64,000 nucleotides of DNA, taken from Pseudomonas sp. J452. Its GTDB lineage: Bacteria > Pseudomonadota > Gammaproteobacteria > Pseudomonadales > Pseudomonadaceae. Shown here one piece after another: positions 8,774 through 18,474 of the stretch (position 1 is the first letter of the stretch; every line of letters begins with the position of its first letter). The translations under genes and the position numbers were made by a program. The stretch is from contig NZ_CP088294.1 of the NCBI RefSeq assembly GCF_024666525.1, positions 2,480,001 through 2,544,000 of the forward strand, read 5' to 3'. The notes below the pieces were generated by a model, which made no database searches, was not told where the DNA came from, and saw only the letters and a program-made list of their open reading frames with translations.

Positions 8774-9595
8774 CTTGCCGCTGCCGGCCACGCCTTCGCC
8801 ACCCTTGGTCAGGTAGTAGGCACCGAGGATCGGCAGCATGGTCACGATCATTACCAGCATCGCCACCACGTTGGTCACCGGCACATCGCGCGGGCGTGAC
8901 AGCTGGTTGAGCAGCCACAGCGGCAGGGTGCGTTCGTGGCCGGCGGTGAAGGTGGTGACGATGATCTCGTCGAACGACAAGGCGAAGGCCAGCATGCCGC
9001 CGGCCAGCAGGGCCGAGCCGAGGTTGGGCAGAACGATGTAGCGGAAGGTCTGCCAGCCGTCGGCGCCCAGGTCCATGCTCGCCTCGATCAGGCTGTGGCT
9101 GGTGCGGCGAAAGCGCGCGATGACGTTGTTGTAGACGATCACCACGCAGAAGGTCGCATGGCCGATGACGATGGTCAGGAAGCCCGGCTCGATACCGAAA
9201 CTCTTGAACGCCGCCAGCAGCGCCAGGCCGGTGATGATGCCGGGCAGGGCGATCGGCAGGATCAGCAGCATGGAGATGCTTTCCTTGCCGAAGAAGTCGC
9301 GGCGGTACAGCGCGGCGGCGGCCAGGGTGCCGAGAATCATCGCCACCACCGTGGCCAGCGCGGCGATCTGCGCTGACAGCTTGATCGCCTCGAGCACATC
9401 CGGGCGCGCCAGGGCCACGCTGAACCAGTGCAGGGTGAAGCCCTGCGGCGGAAAGCTGAAGCCCGCGCTCTCGGTGTTGAAGGCGTACATGAAGATGATC
9501 AGGATCGGGAAGTGCAGGAACAGCAACCCGCCCCAGGCGGCCAGTTTCAGGCCCCAGGAGGCTTGATCCCCATGCTTATCGGCTTTAGAGCGCAT
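8771..9595 (-). CDS. ydcV: ABC transporter permease, polyamine type (YdcV-like)
   Basis: The 274-residue protein has about six transmembrane helices and the PotC-type permease layout. The cytoplasmic EAA loop is visible as [20 protein letters not shown], which docks the ATPase. It is the second inner-membrane permease of a YdcSTUV-like importer. Its start overlaps the end of the preceding permease gene by 11 bases, so translation is probably coupled. A palindromic repeat begins at its stop codon. The substrate is inferred from the flanking aminoaldehyde dehydrogenases to be putrescine or a related polyamine. Confidence 0.9.
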   Translation of the reverse strand: MRSKADKHGDQASWGLKLAAWGGLLFLHFPILIIFMYAFNTESAGFSFPPQGFTLHWFSVALARPDVLEAIKLSAQIAALATVVAMILGTLAAAALYRRDFFGKESISMLLILPIALPGIITGLALLAAFKSFGIEPGFLTIVIGHATFCVVIVYNNVIARFRRTSHSLIEASMDLGADGWQTFRYIVLPNLGSALLAGGMLAFALSFDEIIVTTFTAGHERTLPLWLLNQLSRPRDVPVTNVVAMLVMIVTMLPILGAYYLTKGGEGVAGSGK

Positions 9596-10529
9596 CGAAG
9601 GCCCCCAGACGTTTGACGATGGACAGGTAGATGGCGATCAGCACGATCGGTACCAGGGTGAAGGCGGCGGCCATCGGCATGTTGCCGATCGAGCCCTGCT
9701 GGGAATACACCATGTTGCCGATGAAGAAGCCGGGCGGCCCCACCAGCTGCGGCACGATGAAGTCGCCGAGGGTCAGGCTGAAGGTGAAGATCGAGCCGGC
9801 GGCGATGCCCGGGATCGACAGCGGCAGGATCACCTGCATAAAGGTCTGCCGGGGTTTGGCGCCAAGATCGGCGGAAGCCTGCAACAGCGACGGCGGCAGG
9901 CGTTCCAGCGAAGCCTGGATCGGCAGGATCATGAACGGCAGCCAGATGTAGACGAACACCAGGAAGCGTCCCAGGTGCGAGGTCGACAGGGTGTTGCCGC
10001 CCACGCCGGGGATACCGAGGATCAGCTCCAGCAGCGGCTGCAGATGCAGCGCCTGGATGAACCACATGGCCACCCCGCCCTTGGCCAGCAACAGGGTCCA
10101 GGCATAGGCCTTGACGATGTAGCTGGCCCACATCGGCAGCATCACCGCGATGTAGAAGAACGCCTTGGTCTTGCCCGTGGTGTAGCGCGCCATGTAATAG
10201 GCGATGGGGAAGGCGATCAGGCCGCTGGCGATCGACACCGCCACCGCCATGCCGACGGTGCGCAGGATGATGTCGAAGTTGGCCGCCTGGAACAGTGCGG
10301 CGAAGTTGGCCAGCGTGAGGTCCGGGGTGACCGTCATGCTGAAATCGTCGAAGGTGTAGAAACCTTGCCACAGCAGGGTCAGCAGCGAGCCCAGGTAGAC
10401 CGCGCCAAACCACAGCAGCGGCGGAATCAGCAGCATCGACAGGTACAGCGTCGGCTTGCGGTAGAGCAGGTCGGACAGCCGGCGCATCAGGCCGCCGCCG
10501 CTGTGGTCGAGGGCGAGGGACTGGTTCAT
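9585..10529 (-). CDS. ydcU: ABC transporter permease, polyamine type (YdcU-like)
   Basis: The start at 10529 gives 314 residues ([13 protein letters not shown]...) and lies one base after the stop of the ATPase gene (TGAGATG), with GAGGA inside the upstream gene as ribosome site. Six transmembrane helices and a PotB-like EAA loop ([19 protein letters not shown]) are visible. A periplasmic loop after the first helix is typical of this subfamily. It should pair with the YdcV-like permease to form the channel of a spermidine/putrescine-type importer. The upstream frame extension to 10760 overlaps the ATPase and was discarded. Confidence 0.9.
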   Translation of the reverse strand: MNQSLALDHSGGGLMRRLSDLLYRKPTLYLSMLLIPPLLWFGAVYLGSLLTLLWQGFYTFDDFSMTVTPDLTLANFAALFQAANFDIILRTVGMAVAVSIASGLIAFPIAYYMARYTTGKTKAFFYIAVMLPMWASYIVKAYAWTLLLAKGGVAMWFIQALHLQPLLELILGIPGVGGNTLSTSHLGRFLVFVYIWLPFMILPIQASLERLPPSLLQASADLGAKPRQTFMQVILPLSIPGIAAGSIFTFSLTLGDFIVPQLVGPPGFFIGNMVYSQQGSIGNMPMAAAFTLVPIVLIAIYLSIVKRLGAFDAL

Positions 10530-10530
10530 C

Positions 10531-11559
10531 TCACACGTCCTCGCGCAGGCCGACCATGGCGCCACGCGCCCAGCGCGCGCTGACCCGCTGGCCCGGTTGC
10601 ACTGGCGCATCGCCCAGCTGCCATTGGTTGTTGGCCTGGCTGACGCAGAAGTTCTGGCCGTTCTCCAGCTGGATCTCGAAACGGGTCGAAGCGCCCTGGT
10701 ACTGGATGTCGTGCAGCAGACCGCTGACTTCCACTTCGTCGCTGCCCAGCGCTTCGCCATTGCCCAGGCGGGTGTGCTCCGGACGGATCGACACCGGCAG
10801 CGGTGAGCCGTTGATCTGCGCGGCCAGCTCGCCCTTGAGCACGTTGCTGGTGCCGACGAACTCGGCCACGAAGGGGGTGGCCGGCTTCATGTACAGGTTG
10901 CGCGGGGTGTCGACCTGCTCGATGCGGCCCTTGTTGAACACCGCCACGCGGTCCGACATGGACAGCGCTTCGCTCTGGTCGTGGGTAACGAAGATGAAGG
11001 TGATGCCGAGCTGGCGCTGCAGCTTCTTCAGCTCGCTCTGCATTTGTTCACGTAGCTTGAGGTCGAGGGCACCGAGTGGCTCATCGAGCAGCAGCACCCG
11101 TGGCCGGTTGACCAGGGCGCGGGCCAGGGCCACGCGCTGACGCTGGCCGCCGGACAGTTGCGCCGGTTTGCGCACGCCGTAGCTGCCGAGGGCGACCATG
11201 CCCAGGGCTTCCTCGGCGCGGGCCAGGCGTTCGGACTTGCCAACGCCCTTTACCTTGAGGCCGTAGGCGACGTTTTCCAGCACGTTCATGTGCGGGAACA
11301 GGGCGTAATCCTGGAACACCGTGTTGACGTCGCGCCGGTAGGGCGGCAGGCCCGCGGCCTCCACGCCATGAATACGAATGGAGCCAGCACTGGGCTGCTC
11401 GAAGCCGGCGATCAGGCGCAGGCAGGTGGTTTTGCCCGAGCCGGAAGGGCCGAGCATGGAAAAGAATTCGCCATCCTGGATGTCGATGGACACCCGGTCG
11501 ACGGCTTTGACGTCGCCGAACGCGCGGGACACATCGGTAAATTGCACTGCAAGGGTCAT
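10531..11559 (-). CDS. ydcT: ABC transporter ATPase, polyamine type (YdcT/PotA-like)
   Basis: The start at 11559 (MTLAVQFTDVSRAFG) has GGAG 8 bases upstream. The 342-residue protein has Walker A (GPSGSGKTT), Q-loop, signature LSGGQRQRVALARA, Walker B (VLLLDEPLGALD) and the H-loop (VTHDQSEAL). A C-terminal TOBE domain spans roughly 280-340, as in PotA-family importers. It energises the adjacent YdcU/YdcV permeases. The gap upstream (11560-11927) holds no gene but at least four hairpin repeats, which separate it from the binding-protein gene. Confidence 0.93.
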   Translation of the reverse strand: MTLAVQFTDVSRAFGDVKAVDRVSIDIQDGEFFSMLGPSGSGKTTCLRLIAGFEQPSAGSIRIHGVEAAGLPPYRRDVNTVFQDYALFPHMNVLENVAYGLKVKGVGKSERLARAEEALGMVALGSYGVRKPAQLSGGQRQRVALARALVNRPRVLLLDEPLGALDLKLREQMQSELKKLQRQLGITFIFVTHDQSEALSMSDRVAVFNKGRIEQVDTPRNLYMKPATPFVAEFVGTSNVLKGELAAQINGSPLPVSIRPEHTRLGNGEALGSDEVEVSGLLHDIQYQGASTRFEIQLENGQNFCVSQANNQWQLGDAPVQPGQRVSARWARGAMVGLREDV

Positions 11560-11583
11560 AACAAACGCTCCAGGATATAAGCC

Positions 11584-11645
11584 ATCCACCACCGTCTCGC
11601 CCGGGTTGGGTTTGCCGACACAAGACGGGAGAGTCGGTGGTGGAT
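11584..11645. repeat. Inverted repeat just upstream of the ydcT-like gene
   Basis: The arm ATCCACCACCGTCTCGCCCG (11584-11603) pairs with GACGGGAGAGTCGGTGGTGG and the following AT (11624-11645), with a few mismatches, around a 20-base loop. It lies 25 bases upstream of the ATPase start codon and is the first of four hairpins in the gap 11560-11927. Confidence 0.75.
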
Positions 11646-11707
11646 GTACAACGGTGAAAACGGTGGCTGCGCAGGATGAGTCAGGCTGTGCCGCTCATCA
11701 CCCGCGC

Positions 11708-11778
11708 TGTAGGAGCCAGCTTGCTGGCGATCCGCTCTTGCACTCGGGAAAAGCATCGCCAGCAAGCTGGCTCCTACA
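11708..11778. repeat. REP pair (REPIN-like) in the ydcS-ydcT gap
   Basis: The arms TGTAGGAGCCAGCTTGCTGG (from 11708) and its complement (to 11778) are perfect 24-base inverted copies around a 23-base spacer. The same two arms occur at 63169-63236 with a different spacer. This sequence is a common pseudomonad REP. Paired REPs are thought to be spread by RAYT transposases; none is present in the window. Confidence 0.9.
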
Positions 11779-11800
11779 GATAAAGGCGCCTCGAACAGCC

Positions 11801-11831
11801 GGGTGGTGGACGAAAAAGGCGTCGTCCACCC
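11801..11831. repeat. Hairpin repeat, GGTGGACGA type
   Basis: GGGTGGTGGACGA and TCGTCCACCC pair around a short loop with one small bulge. It lies between a REP pair and another inverted repeat in the gene-free stretch 11560-11927. Confidence 0.6.
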
Positions 11832-11851
11832 TACGAGTTTCGTGGGCCTGC

Positions 11852-11903
11852 GTAGGGCGGGTGCAACCCGCGACTGCGATGACGCGGGTTGCACCCGCCC
11901 TAC
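11852..11903. repeat. Hairpin repeat downstream of the ydcS-like gene
   Basis: GTAGGGCGGGTGCAACCCGC and its complement face each other across a 10-base loop, giving a stem of about 21 base pairs. It starts 25 bases after the stop of the binding-protein gene (minus strand), where it could protect the 3' end of that message. Confidence 0.85.
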
Positions 11904-11927
11904 ACGGTGTTCACCGCTAGGGTGCTG

Positions 11928-13079
11928 TTAACGACCGCCCATGATGGCGATGTAGTCCTGGGTCCAGCGGCTATAGGGCACGTACTTGCCACCCTCGGCC
12001 TGCGGGGTTTTCCAGAAGGCGATCTTCTCGAAGTTGTCGAAGCCGTTGGTCTTGCAGCCTTCGGCGCCGAGCAGGGCGTTGTCCTTGCAGGCCGCCGGCA
12101 CGGCCGGCACCGAGCCGAACCAGGCGGCCAGGTCACCCTGCAGCTTGGGCTGCAGCGACCAGTCCATCCACTTGTAGGCACACACCGGGTGCTTGGCCTC
12201 GGCGTGCAGCATGGTGGTGTCGGCCCAGCCGGTGGCGCCTTCGACCGGTACGGTGGAGGCGATCGGCTGTTTCTCCAGTTGCAGCGCGTTGACCTGATAC
12301 GGCCAGGCGCCGGAGGCGACCACGCCTTCGTTCTTGAAGTCGTTCATCTGCACGGTGACGTCGTGCCAGTAGCGGTGGATCAGCGGCTGCTGGGCGCGCA
12401 GCACTTCCAGCACGGCGGCGTACTGGGTCTCGTCGAGCAGGTAGGGATCGCTGATACCCAGTTCCGGCTTGGTCGCCTTCAGGTACAGGGCGGCGTCGGC
12501 AATGTAGATCGGGCCATCGTAGGCCTGCACGCGGCCTTTGTTGCCCTTGCCGTCGGCCAGGGTCTGCTCCTCGAACAGCACTTTCCAGCTGGTCGGCGCT
12601 TCCTTGAACAGCGTGGTGCTATACATCAGCACGTTCGGCCCCCACTGGTACGGGGTGCCGTAGTGCTGGCCGTCGACCACATGCCAGGGCGAGTTCTGCA
12701 GGCGGCTGTCGACGTTCTTCCAACTGGGGATCAGGTCGATATTGACCGGCTGCACGCGCTTGCCGGCAATCAGGCGCAGCGAGGCATCGCCGGAGGCGGT
12801 GACCAGGTCGTAGCCGCCCTTGGCCATCAGGCTGACCATCTCGTCGGAGGTGGCGGCGGTCTTGACGTTGACCTTGCAACCGCTGTCCTTCTCGAACTGG
12901 GTCACCCAGTCGTAGTTCTTGTCGGTCTCGCCGCGCTCGATGTAGCCGGGCCAGGCGATGATGTCGAGCTGGCCTTCGGCGGCGCCGAGGGCCTTGAGTG
13001 GTTCGGCGGCCTGGGCGGCGCCGGCGGTGAACAGTGCGGTGGCCAGCGCGCTGAGCGCTGCGGTTTTGTGCGCGGACAT
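11928..13079 (-). CDS. ydcS: ABC transporter periplasmic substrate-binding protein (YdcS-like)
   Basis: The 383-residue protein has a Sec signal peptide (about residues 1-24, cleavage after GAAQA) and a PotD/YdcS-type binding domain (LDIIAWPGYIERGE, YDLVTASGDASLRLIAG, PYQWGPNVLMYS). It should capture the ligand for the YdcTUV-like importer. The start has AGAGGG 8 bases upstream. In E. coli YdcS has also been described as a polyhydroxybutyrate-linked protein, so the ligand is not certain. It lies 81 bases downstream of an aminobutyraldehyde dehydrogenase on the same strand, and a repeat-rich 368-base gap follows it before the ATPase gene. Confidence 0.92.
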   Translation of the reverse strand: MSAHKTAALSALATALFTAGAAQAAEPLKALGAAEGQLDIIAWPGYIERGETDKNYDWVTQFEKDSGCKVNVKTAATSDEMVSLMAKGGYDLVTASGDASLRLIAGKRVQPVNIDLIPSWKNVDSRLQNSPWHVVDGQHYGTPYQWGPNVLMYSTTLFKEAPTSWKVLFEEQTLADGKGNKGRVQAYDGPIYIADAALYLKATKPELGISDPYLLDETQYAAVLEVLRAQQPLIHRYWHDVTVQMNDFKNEGVVASGAWPYQVNALQLEKQPIASTVPVEGATGWADTTMLHAEAKHPVCAYKWMDWSLQPKLQGDLAAWFGSVPAVPAACKDNALLGAEGCKTNGFDNFEKIAFWKTPQAEGGKYVPYSRWTQDYIAIMGGR

Positions 13080-13160
13080 CGGATTTCCCTCTTCTTGTGA
13101 GCTTTATCAGGGGCAGTTGAATGTCGTTCGGCGATACGGCTGCCGAGCCGGTGGTGTCAC

Positions 13161-14648
13161 TCAGTCTAGTTGTTGTCCGTGGCGCGCCATGATGTGGCGT
13201 ACCACGCTGTAATCCTGCAAGGAGTCGCTGGACAGGTCCTTGCCGTAGCCGGAGCGCTTGAGGCCGCCGTGGGGCATTTCGCTGGCCAGCATGAAATGGG
13301 TGTTGATCCAGGTGCAGCCGTATTGCAGGCGCGCGGCGACCTGCATGGCTTTGTCCAGGTTCTGCGTCCACACCGAGCTGGCCAGGCCGTACTCGGAGTC
13401 GTTGGCCCAGTCCACAGCCTGGCTCAACTGGTCGAAACGGGTGACGGTGACCACCGGGCCGAACACTTCGCGCTGGACGATCTCGTCGCTCTGCTTGCAG
13501 CCGGCCAGCAGGGTTGGCTGGTAATAGAAGCCGGCCCCGGAATGCACGGCGGCGCCGGTGACCCGCTCGATATGCGGCTGGCCGAGGGCACGCTCGACGA
13601 AACTGGCCACGCGGTCGCGCTGGCGGGCGCTGATCAGCGGGCCGATCTCGTTGTCGCTGTCCTTCTTGCGGGCGAAGCGGATGCTCGCCACGGCGTCACC
13701 CAGCTCCGCGACCAGGCGGTCGTGGATACCGGCTTGGGCATAGATGCGGCAGGCCGCGGTGCAGTCCTGGCCCGCGTTGTAGTAGCCGTGGGTGCGGATG
13801 CCCTGGATCACGGCGTCGAGGTCGGCGTCACTGCAGACGATCACCGGCGCCTTGCCGCCCAGTTCCAGGTGCGTGCGTTTCAGGGTGCGCGCGGCGCTTT
13901 GCAGGATCTTCTGCCCGGTGACGATATCGCCGGTCAGCGACACCATGCGGATGCGCGGGTGGCCGACCAGTTGGCTGCCGACGCCTTCGCCGCCGCCACA
14001 GACGATGTTCAGCACGCCCGGCGGAAGGATCTGCGCCAGCGCCGGGGCCAGTGCCAGGATCGACAGCGGCGTGTGTTCCGAGGGTTTGAAGATCAGCGTG
14101 TTGCCGGCCGCCAGGGCCGGGGCGATTTTCCACGCCGCCATCATCAGCGGGTAGTTCCACGGTGCGATGGAGGCAACCACGCCGACCGGGTCACGGCGCA
14201 CCATGCTGGTGTGGCCGGGCACGTATTCGCCGGCCAGCTGGCCCTGCTGGCAGCGCACGGCGCCGGCGAAGAAGCGGAATACATCGGCGGTGGCGGGAAT
14301 GTCGTCCTGGCGCGCCAGGTGCAGCGGCTTGCCGCAGTTCAGCGATTCCAGGCGGGCGAGTTGTTCGGCGTTCTGCTCGATGGCGTCGGCGATGGCCAAC
14401 AACGCGGTGGCGCGCTGCGCCGGGGTAGTCCGTGACCAGCCGGCGAAGGCACGGTGGGCGGCCTGCACGGCGGCTTCCAGCTGTTCTAGCGAGGCTTCGG
14501 CGATGGTGGTGAGCACTTCGCCGCTGGCCGGATTGATGATGGCTTCGGCCAGACCTTCCCCGGCGACCAACTGGCCGTCGATCAGCAATGCGCTGTACAG
14601 GGTGGGCTCGGACATCTTCTGGCTTCTTCTTTTGCTTTCTGCCTGCAT
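13161..14648 (-). CDS. Gamma-aminobutyraldehyde dehydrogenase paralogue
   Basis: The 495-residue aldehyde dehydrogenase is closely related to the one at 7103-8527, sharing [28 protein letters not shown] and the catalytic-Cys block [15 protein letters not shown]. The start at 14648 has GGAG 5 bases upstream; a second possible start at 14615 (MSEPTLYS) would remove 11 residues and has a poorer ribosome site. It is the first structural gene after the LysR regulator and lies upstream of the ydcS-like gene. Two paralogues flanking one transporter suggest different aldehyde preferences, for example aminobutanal against aminopropanal from spermidine (inference). Confidence 0.9.
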   Translation of the reverse strand: MQAESKRRSQKMSEPTLYSALLIDGQLVAGEGLAEAIINPASGEVLTTIAEASLEQLEAAVQAAHRAFAGWSRTTPAQRATALLAIADAIEQNAEQLARLESLNCGKPLHLARQDDIPATADVFRFFAGAVRCQQGQLAGEYVPGHTSMVRRDPVGVVASIAPWNYPLMMAAWKIAPALAAGNTLIFKPSEHTPLSILALAPALAQILPPGVLNIVCGGGEGVGSQLVGHPRIRMVSLTGDIVTGQKILQSAARTLKRTHLELGGKAPVIVCSDADLDAVIQGIRTHGYYNAGQDCTAACRIYAQAGIHDRLVAELGDAVASIRFARKKDSDNEIGPLISARQRDRVASFVERALGQPHIERVTGAAVHSGAGFYYQPTLLAGCKQSDEIVQREVFGPVVTVTRFDQLSQAVDWANDSEYGLASSVWTQNLDKAMQVAARLQYGCTWINTHFMLASEMPHGGLKRSGYGKDLSSDSLQDYSVVRHIMARHGQQLD

Positions 14649-14749
14649 GACGGCTCCAGTGTGGCGTGGAACCTCTGCATCTATAGAAGCCTGAGACTAG
14701 GCCTCGGCACAGAGGTCGACAAATTCTAAATATTGAAAGCAGCGTTCGA

Positions 14750-15661
14750 TTAAATCGAAACCTTGCGGTTATGCGGCTGTTCGCGCGCCACCGAGAGGAA
14801 CGGGTCGACCAGTGCAGGCCGCGCCGTGCCTCGGCGCCAAGCCAGGCCGACGTCCAGCGGCTCGCTCAGGTCGGCCAGCGGCAAGGCCTCGATGATGTCG
14901 CCTTCCAGCGACCAGGGGCGGTAGGTCATGTCCGGCTGGATCGACAATCCAAGGCCGGCCGCGACCAGGCTGCGCACCGCCTCCACCGAAGCGGTGCGCA
15001 GGGTGATGGTCGGTGTCATGCCGGCACGGCCCCAGATGCGTTGGGTGTGCAGGCCCATTTCGTCGGCGTTGAGCTGGATCAGCGGCTCGCTGGCTACGTC
15101 GGCCAGGCTGATGCTGTCGCGCTCCAGCAGCGGATGCCGTGCCGGCAGCCACAGACGGTGCGGCGAGTGGGTCAGGACTTCGGTCTGCAGGGCGTGGCGG
15201 TCTTCCAGGTTGGACAGGATCAGCACACCGACATCGATCTCGCCGCTGACCAGCAGGTGCTCGATATAAGGTCGCTCATCCTCGACCACGCGGGTCTGCA
15301 CATTGGGGTAGGCGCGCTGGAAGCGGGTGATCAGGTCGGCCAGGTAGTAGCCGGCGACCAGGCTGGTCACGCCTATGGTCAGGCTGCCGGCCACCTGGTC
15401 GGTACTCTGCTGCAGGCTGCGCTTGGCGTTGTCCACGGTGGCCAGGATCAGGTGCGCCTGGCGCAGGAACTGGTGGCCCTGGTGGGTCAGGCTCATGCCC
15501 TTGGCGTGGCGGTTGAACAGGCTGACGCCGATTTCCTCTTCCAGTTGCTGGATGGCCAGGGTCAGGGTCGACTGGGAGATGAACACCGCCTGGGCGGCGG
15601 CGGAAATCGAGCCGGTCTCGGCGACGGCGATGAAATGGCGGATCTGGCGCAGGGTCATCAT
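14750..15661 (-). CDS. LysR-family transcriptional regulator
   Basis: The start at 15661 (MMTLRQIRHFIAVAETGS) gives 303 residues, normal for the family. The winged helix-turn-helix spans about 1-60 (SISAAAQAVFISQSTLTLAI) and is followed by the helical linker and the periplasmic-binding-like effector domain. It is on the same strand as the dehydrogenase and transporter genes and ends 101 bases before them, so it may be co-transcribed with them or act on the gap. Control of the polyamine/aldehyde locus is inferred from position only. Longer in-frame starts up to 15880 are not family-like. Confidence 0.88.
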   Translation of the reverse strand: MMTLRQIRHFIAVAETGSISAAAQAVFISQSTLTLAIQQLEEEIGVSLFNRHAKGMSLTHQGHQFLRQAHLILATVDNAKRSLQQSTDQVAGSLTIGVTSLVAGYYLADLITRFQRAYPNVQTRVVEDERPYIEHLLVSGEIDVGVLILSNLEDRHALQTEVLTHSPHRLWLPARHPLLERDSISLADVASEPLIQLNADEMGLHTQRIWGRAGMTPTITLRTASVEAVRSLVAAGLGLSIQPDMTYRPWSLEGDIIEALPLADLSEPLDVGLAWRRGTARPALVDPFLSVAREQPHNRKVSI

Positions 15662-15891
15662 GGTTAGGCATCCGGGGCGGCGCGGGGCTGTCAGCATTAT
15701 GGTTTGTCGATAATGGAGGAAAGCCTTCTTTTTTATCGAAATTAAAGGGCAATCCCCTGTGGGCGCTGGGCGGGTGGCGTGGCGCCGCCCGGTCGCAATA
15801 TCTCGAAGCACTCTGCAGGCCGCCGCCTGGTAACCCGTCTGGTTAGAATCGGTCAGTAGCCAGGAACGGCAATAACTCACAGGAGATGCTT

Positions 15892-16653
15892 ATGAATACC
15901 CGCGGTTTGCTCGATCAACTGCTGAAATCCGGCCAGGATCTGCTGCAACAGAAGTCCGGCAGCTCATCTGCCGGCGGCCTGGGCGATGCGCTGGGTGGCC
16001 TGCTCGGCGCTGGCAAAAGTGCCGGCAAAGGCGGGCAGGGCGGCAGTGATCTCGGCACCCTGCTCAAGGGTGCCGGTGGTGGCGCGCTGGCCGCCGGCGC
16101 GCTGGCCCTGTTGCTGGGCAACAAGAGTGCGCGCAAGGTCGGCAGCCAGGTGATTACCTACGGTGGCCTGGCCGCCCTCGGAGCAATCGCCTACAAGGCC
16201 TATGGCAACTGGCAGACCCAGCAACAGCAGGGCGGTGCGCCGCAGCCGCTGCATGAGCCACAAACCGTGGATCGCCTGCCGGCGCCGCAGGTCGAGCTGC
16301 ACAGCCAGGCCATCCTCAAGGCGCTGGTGGCGGCGGCCAAGGCCGACGGTCATGTCGATGCCAGGGAGCGTCAGCTGATCGAAGAGCAGATCGGCCAACT
16401 CTCGGGTGATCCGCAGCTGATGCGCTGGCTGGATGCCGAGCTGAACAAACCGCTCGATCCGGCCGAAGTGGCGCGTGCCGCCAGCACCCCGGAAATGGCC
16501 GCGGAGATGTACATCGCCAGCGTGCTGATGGTCGACGAGGAGCACTTCATGGAGCGCGCCTACCTGGAAGAGCTGGCCCGCCAGCTCAAGCTAGATCCGG
16601 CGCTCAAGGTCGAGCTGGAAGCCCAGGTGCGCCAGACCGTAGCAGCCAACTGA
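15892..16653 (+). CDS. DUF533 (YebE-like, TerB-fold) inner-membrane protein
   Basis: The start at 15892 has AGGAG 6 bases upstream; the ATG at 15886 overlaps that ribosome site. The 253-residue protein has a glycine-rich N-terminal half (about 24-70), one hydrophobic segment near 60-75 and another near 87-105. A helical TerB-like domain follows from about 135 (QAILKALVAAAKADGHVD, ERQLIEEQIGQL). E. coli YebE has the same layout; its role is unclear and it is known as an envelope-stress gene. It is divergent from the LysR gene and convergent with the SulP gene. Confidence 0.85.
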   Translation: MNTRGLLDQLLKSGQDLLQQKSGSSSAGGLGDALGGLLGAGKSAGKGGQGGSDLGTLLKGAGGGALAAGALALLLGNKSARKVGSQVITYGGLAALGAIAYKAYGNWQTQQQQGGAPQPLHEPQTVDRLPAPQVELHSQAILKALVAAAKADGHVDARERQLIEEQIGQLSGDPQLMRWLDAELNKPLDPAEVARAASTPEMAAEMYIASVLMVDEEHFMERAYLEELARQLKLDPALKVELEAQVRQTVAAN

Positions 16654-16708
16654 TGGTGGTGCAGGCATTGCCTGCCTGCGCCCTACGCAAGAGCTATTCA
16701 GTAGCTAC

Positions 16709-18457
16709 TCAGGGCGTCCAGTCGACCTGGTAATCGGCCAGGTAGGCATCGACGGCGGCACCGATGGTGGGATGGATGCGCTGCTCCTCCTCCGGCTTGA
16801 GCAGGCCGAAACGGCGCAGCTTGTCCTTCACCGGCCCCTTGACCTCGGCCAGGTGGAAGTCGATGCCGGCAGTGGCCAGCGTCTGGCCCAGTTCGCTGAG
16901 CATGTCGGCTGAGGTCACGTCGATGCTGGTCACCGGCTCGGCCGCCACCACCAGGCGGCGCACACGGGTGGGCGATTGCGCCAGGGTCTGCAGCACACTC
17001 TGCTGGAACAGCTCGGCATTGGCGAAGAACAGCGGAGCGTCCCAGCGCAGCAGCACCAGGCCGGGCACCTGGCGGGCATCGGGGTGCCGGGAGATGTCGT
17101 GGAAGCCACGGATGCCGTCGACCCGGCCGAGCACGGCGTAGTAGGGGCGCCAACCGTCCCAGAGGAACTCGATCACCGCCAGCACCACGGCGATACCGAT
17201 GCCGGGGATGGCGCCAAATGCCGCGACGCCGGCGAAGCAGGTCATCGACAACCAGAACTCCCACTGCTGGATCTTGTAGATGCGTTTGAGATCGGCAAAC
17301 TCGAACAGGCCGATGGCGGCAGCGATCACCACCGCCGCCAGGGCGCTGTTGGGCAGGTACTCCATCAGGTTGGGCGCCACCAGCAGCAGGATGGCCACGC
17401 AGAGGGCGCCGACCACGCCGGTAAGCTGGGTCTGCGAACCGGCGGCTTCGGCCACTGGGGTGCGCGAGGAGCTGCTGCTGATCGGGAAGCCCTGGAACAG
17501 GCCGCCGATCAGGTTGGCCGCACCGAGGCCGATCATTTCCTGATTGGGGTCGACGTAGCTGCGCGTGCGCGCGGCATAGCTGCGCGACAGCACGCTGGTG
17601 TCGGCGAAGGCCACCAGCGCGGCCGCCACGCCACCGAGCGCCACGGCCGCCAGGTCGACGCCGCTCAGCCAGGGCAGGGCGAAGCTCGGCAGGCCCTGGG
17701 GCAGCTCGCCGAGTACCTTCACGCCGTGGGCGTCGAGATCGAACAGGCCGACGGCGACGGTGGCCAGCACCACGGCAATCAGGATGGTCGGCAACTGCCT
17801 GAAGCGCTGGCAGGCGAGGATCAGGGCCAGGGTGCCGCCACCCACGGCGAAGCTGTACCCGTTGGCCTGGCCATCCAGCAGCGCCTGGCCGAGCAGCCAG
17901 ATATCCCAGGCCGGGCCGTCGCCGTCGACGGAGATGCCGAACAGCTTGGGTGCCTGGCTGATCAGCACGGTGAGGGCGATGCCGTTCATGTAGCCGTAGC
18001 GGATCGGTTTGGACAGCAGTTCGGTGATAAAGCCCAGGCGCAGTAGGCCGGCGACGATACAGGTCAGCCCGGCGACCACCGCCATCATGCTGGCCAGGAT
18101 CACCGCGCGCATCGGGTCACCACCGGACAGCGGCAGCACCACGGCGAGAATCAGCGCGGCCAGCGCCGAATCCGGGCCGAGCACCAGGATGCGACTGGGG
18201 CCGAACAGGGCGTAGGCCAGCAGCGGCACGATGGTCGCGTACAGGCCGTAGATGCCCGGCACGCCGGAGGCTTCGGCATAGGCGATGCCCACCGGCACCA
18301 GCATGGTGGTCAGCACCAGGCCGGCGGCGATGTCCTTGGGCAGCCAGGCCAGTTGATAGTTTTTCAGCATCAGCAGGCCCGGCAGCCAGCGCAACCAGCC
18401 GCTCGGCGGGGTGATGATGGGCAGGGCGGGGTTCGGTTGCGGGGCTTCGCTGGTCAT
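16709..18457 (-). CDS. SulP-family anion transporter with STAS domain
   Basis: The start at 18457 (MTSEAPQPNPAL) gives 582 residues, typical for bacterial SulP transporters. The SulP signature region (PVGIAYAEASGVPGIYGLYA) lies near residues 55-75, followed by about 12 membrane segments. A cytoplasmic STAS domain covers roughly 445-560 (VVAAEPVTSIDVTSADML). It moves an inorganic or organic anion such as sulfate, bicarbonate or dicarboxylate; the substrate cannot be read from sequence. It starts 17 bases after the end of the cation exchanger gene, so the two are probably one operon. Confidence 0.9.
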   Translation of the reverse strand: MTSEAPQPNPALPIITPPSGWLRWLPGLLMLKNYQLAWLPKDIAAGLVLTTMLVPVGIAYAEASGVPGIYGLYATIVPLLAYALFGPSRILVLGPDSALAALILAVVLPLSGGDPMRAVILASMMAVVAGLTCIVAGLLRLGFITELLSKPIRYGYMNGIALTVLISQAPKLFGISVDGDGPAWDIWLLGQALLDGQANGYSFAVGGGTLALILACQRFRQLPTILIAVVLATVAVGLFDLDAHGVKVLGELPQGLPSFALPWLSGVDLAAVALGGVAAALVAFADTSVLSRSYAARTRSYVDPNQEMIGLGAANLIGGLFQGFPISSSSSRTPVAEAAGSQTQLTGVVGALCVAILLLVAPNLMEYLPNSALAAVVIAAAIGLFEFADLKRIYKIQQWEFWLSMTCFAGVAAFGAIPGIGIAVVLAVIEFLWDGWRPYYAVLGRVDGIRGFHDISRHPDARQVPGLVLLRWDAPLFFANAELFQQSVLQTLAQSPTRVRRLVVAAEPVTSIDVTSADMLSELGQTLATAGIDFHLAEVKGPVKDKLRRFGLLKPEEEQRIHPTIGAAVDAYLADYQVDWTP

Positions 18458-18474
18458 CGGTGTGCGCTCGCAGA

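Noticed and set aside
11560..11927. CRISPR-like array of repeats
   Set aside because: The repeats are different hairpins, not identical direct repeats with regular spacers.
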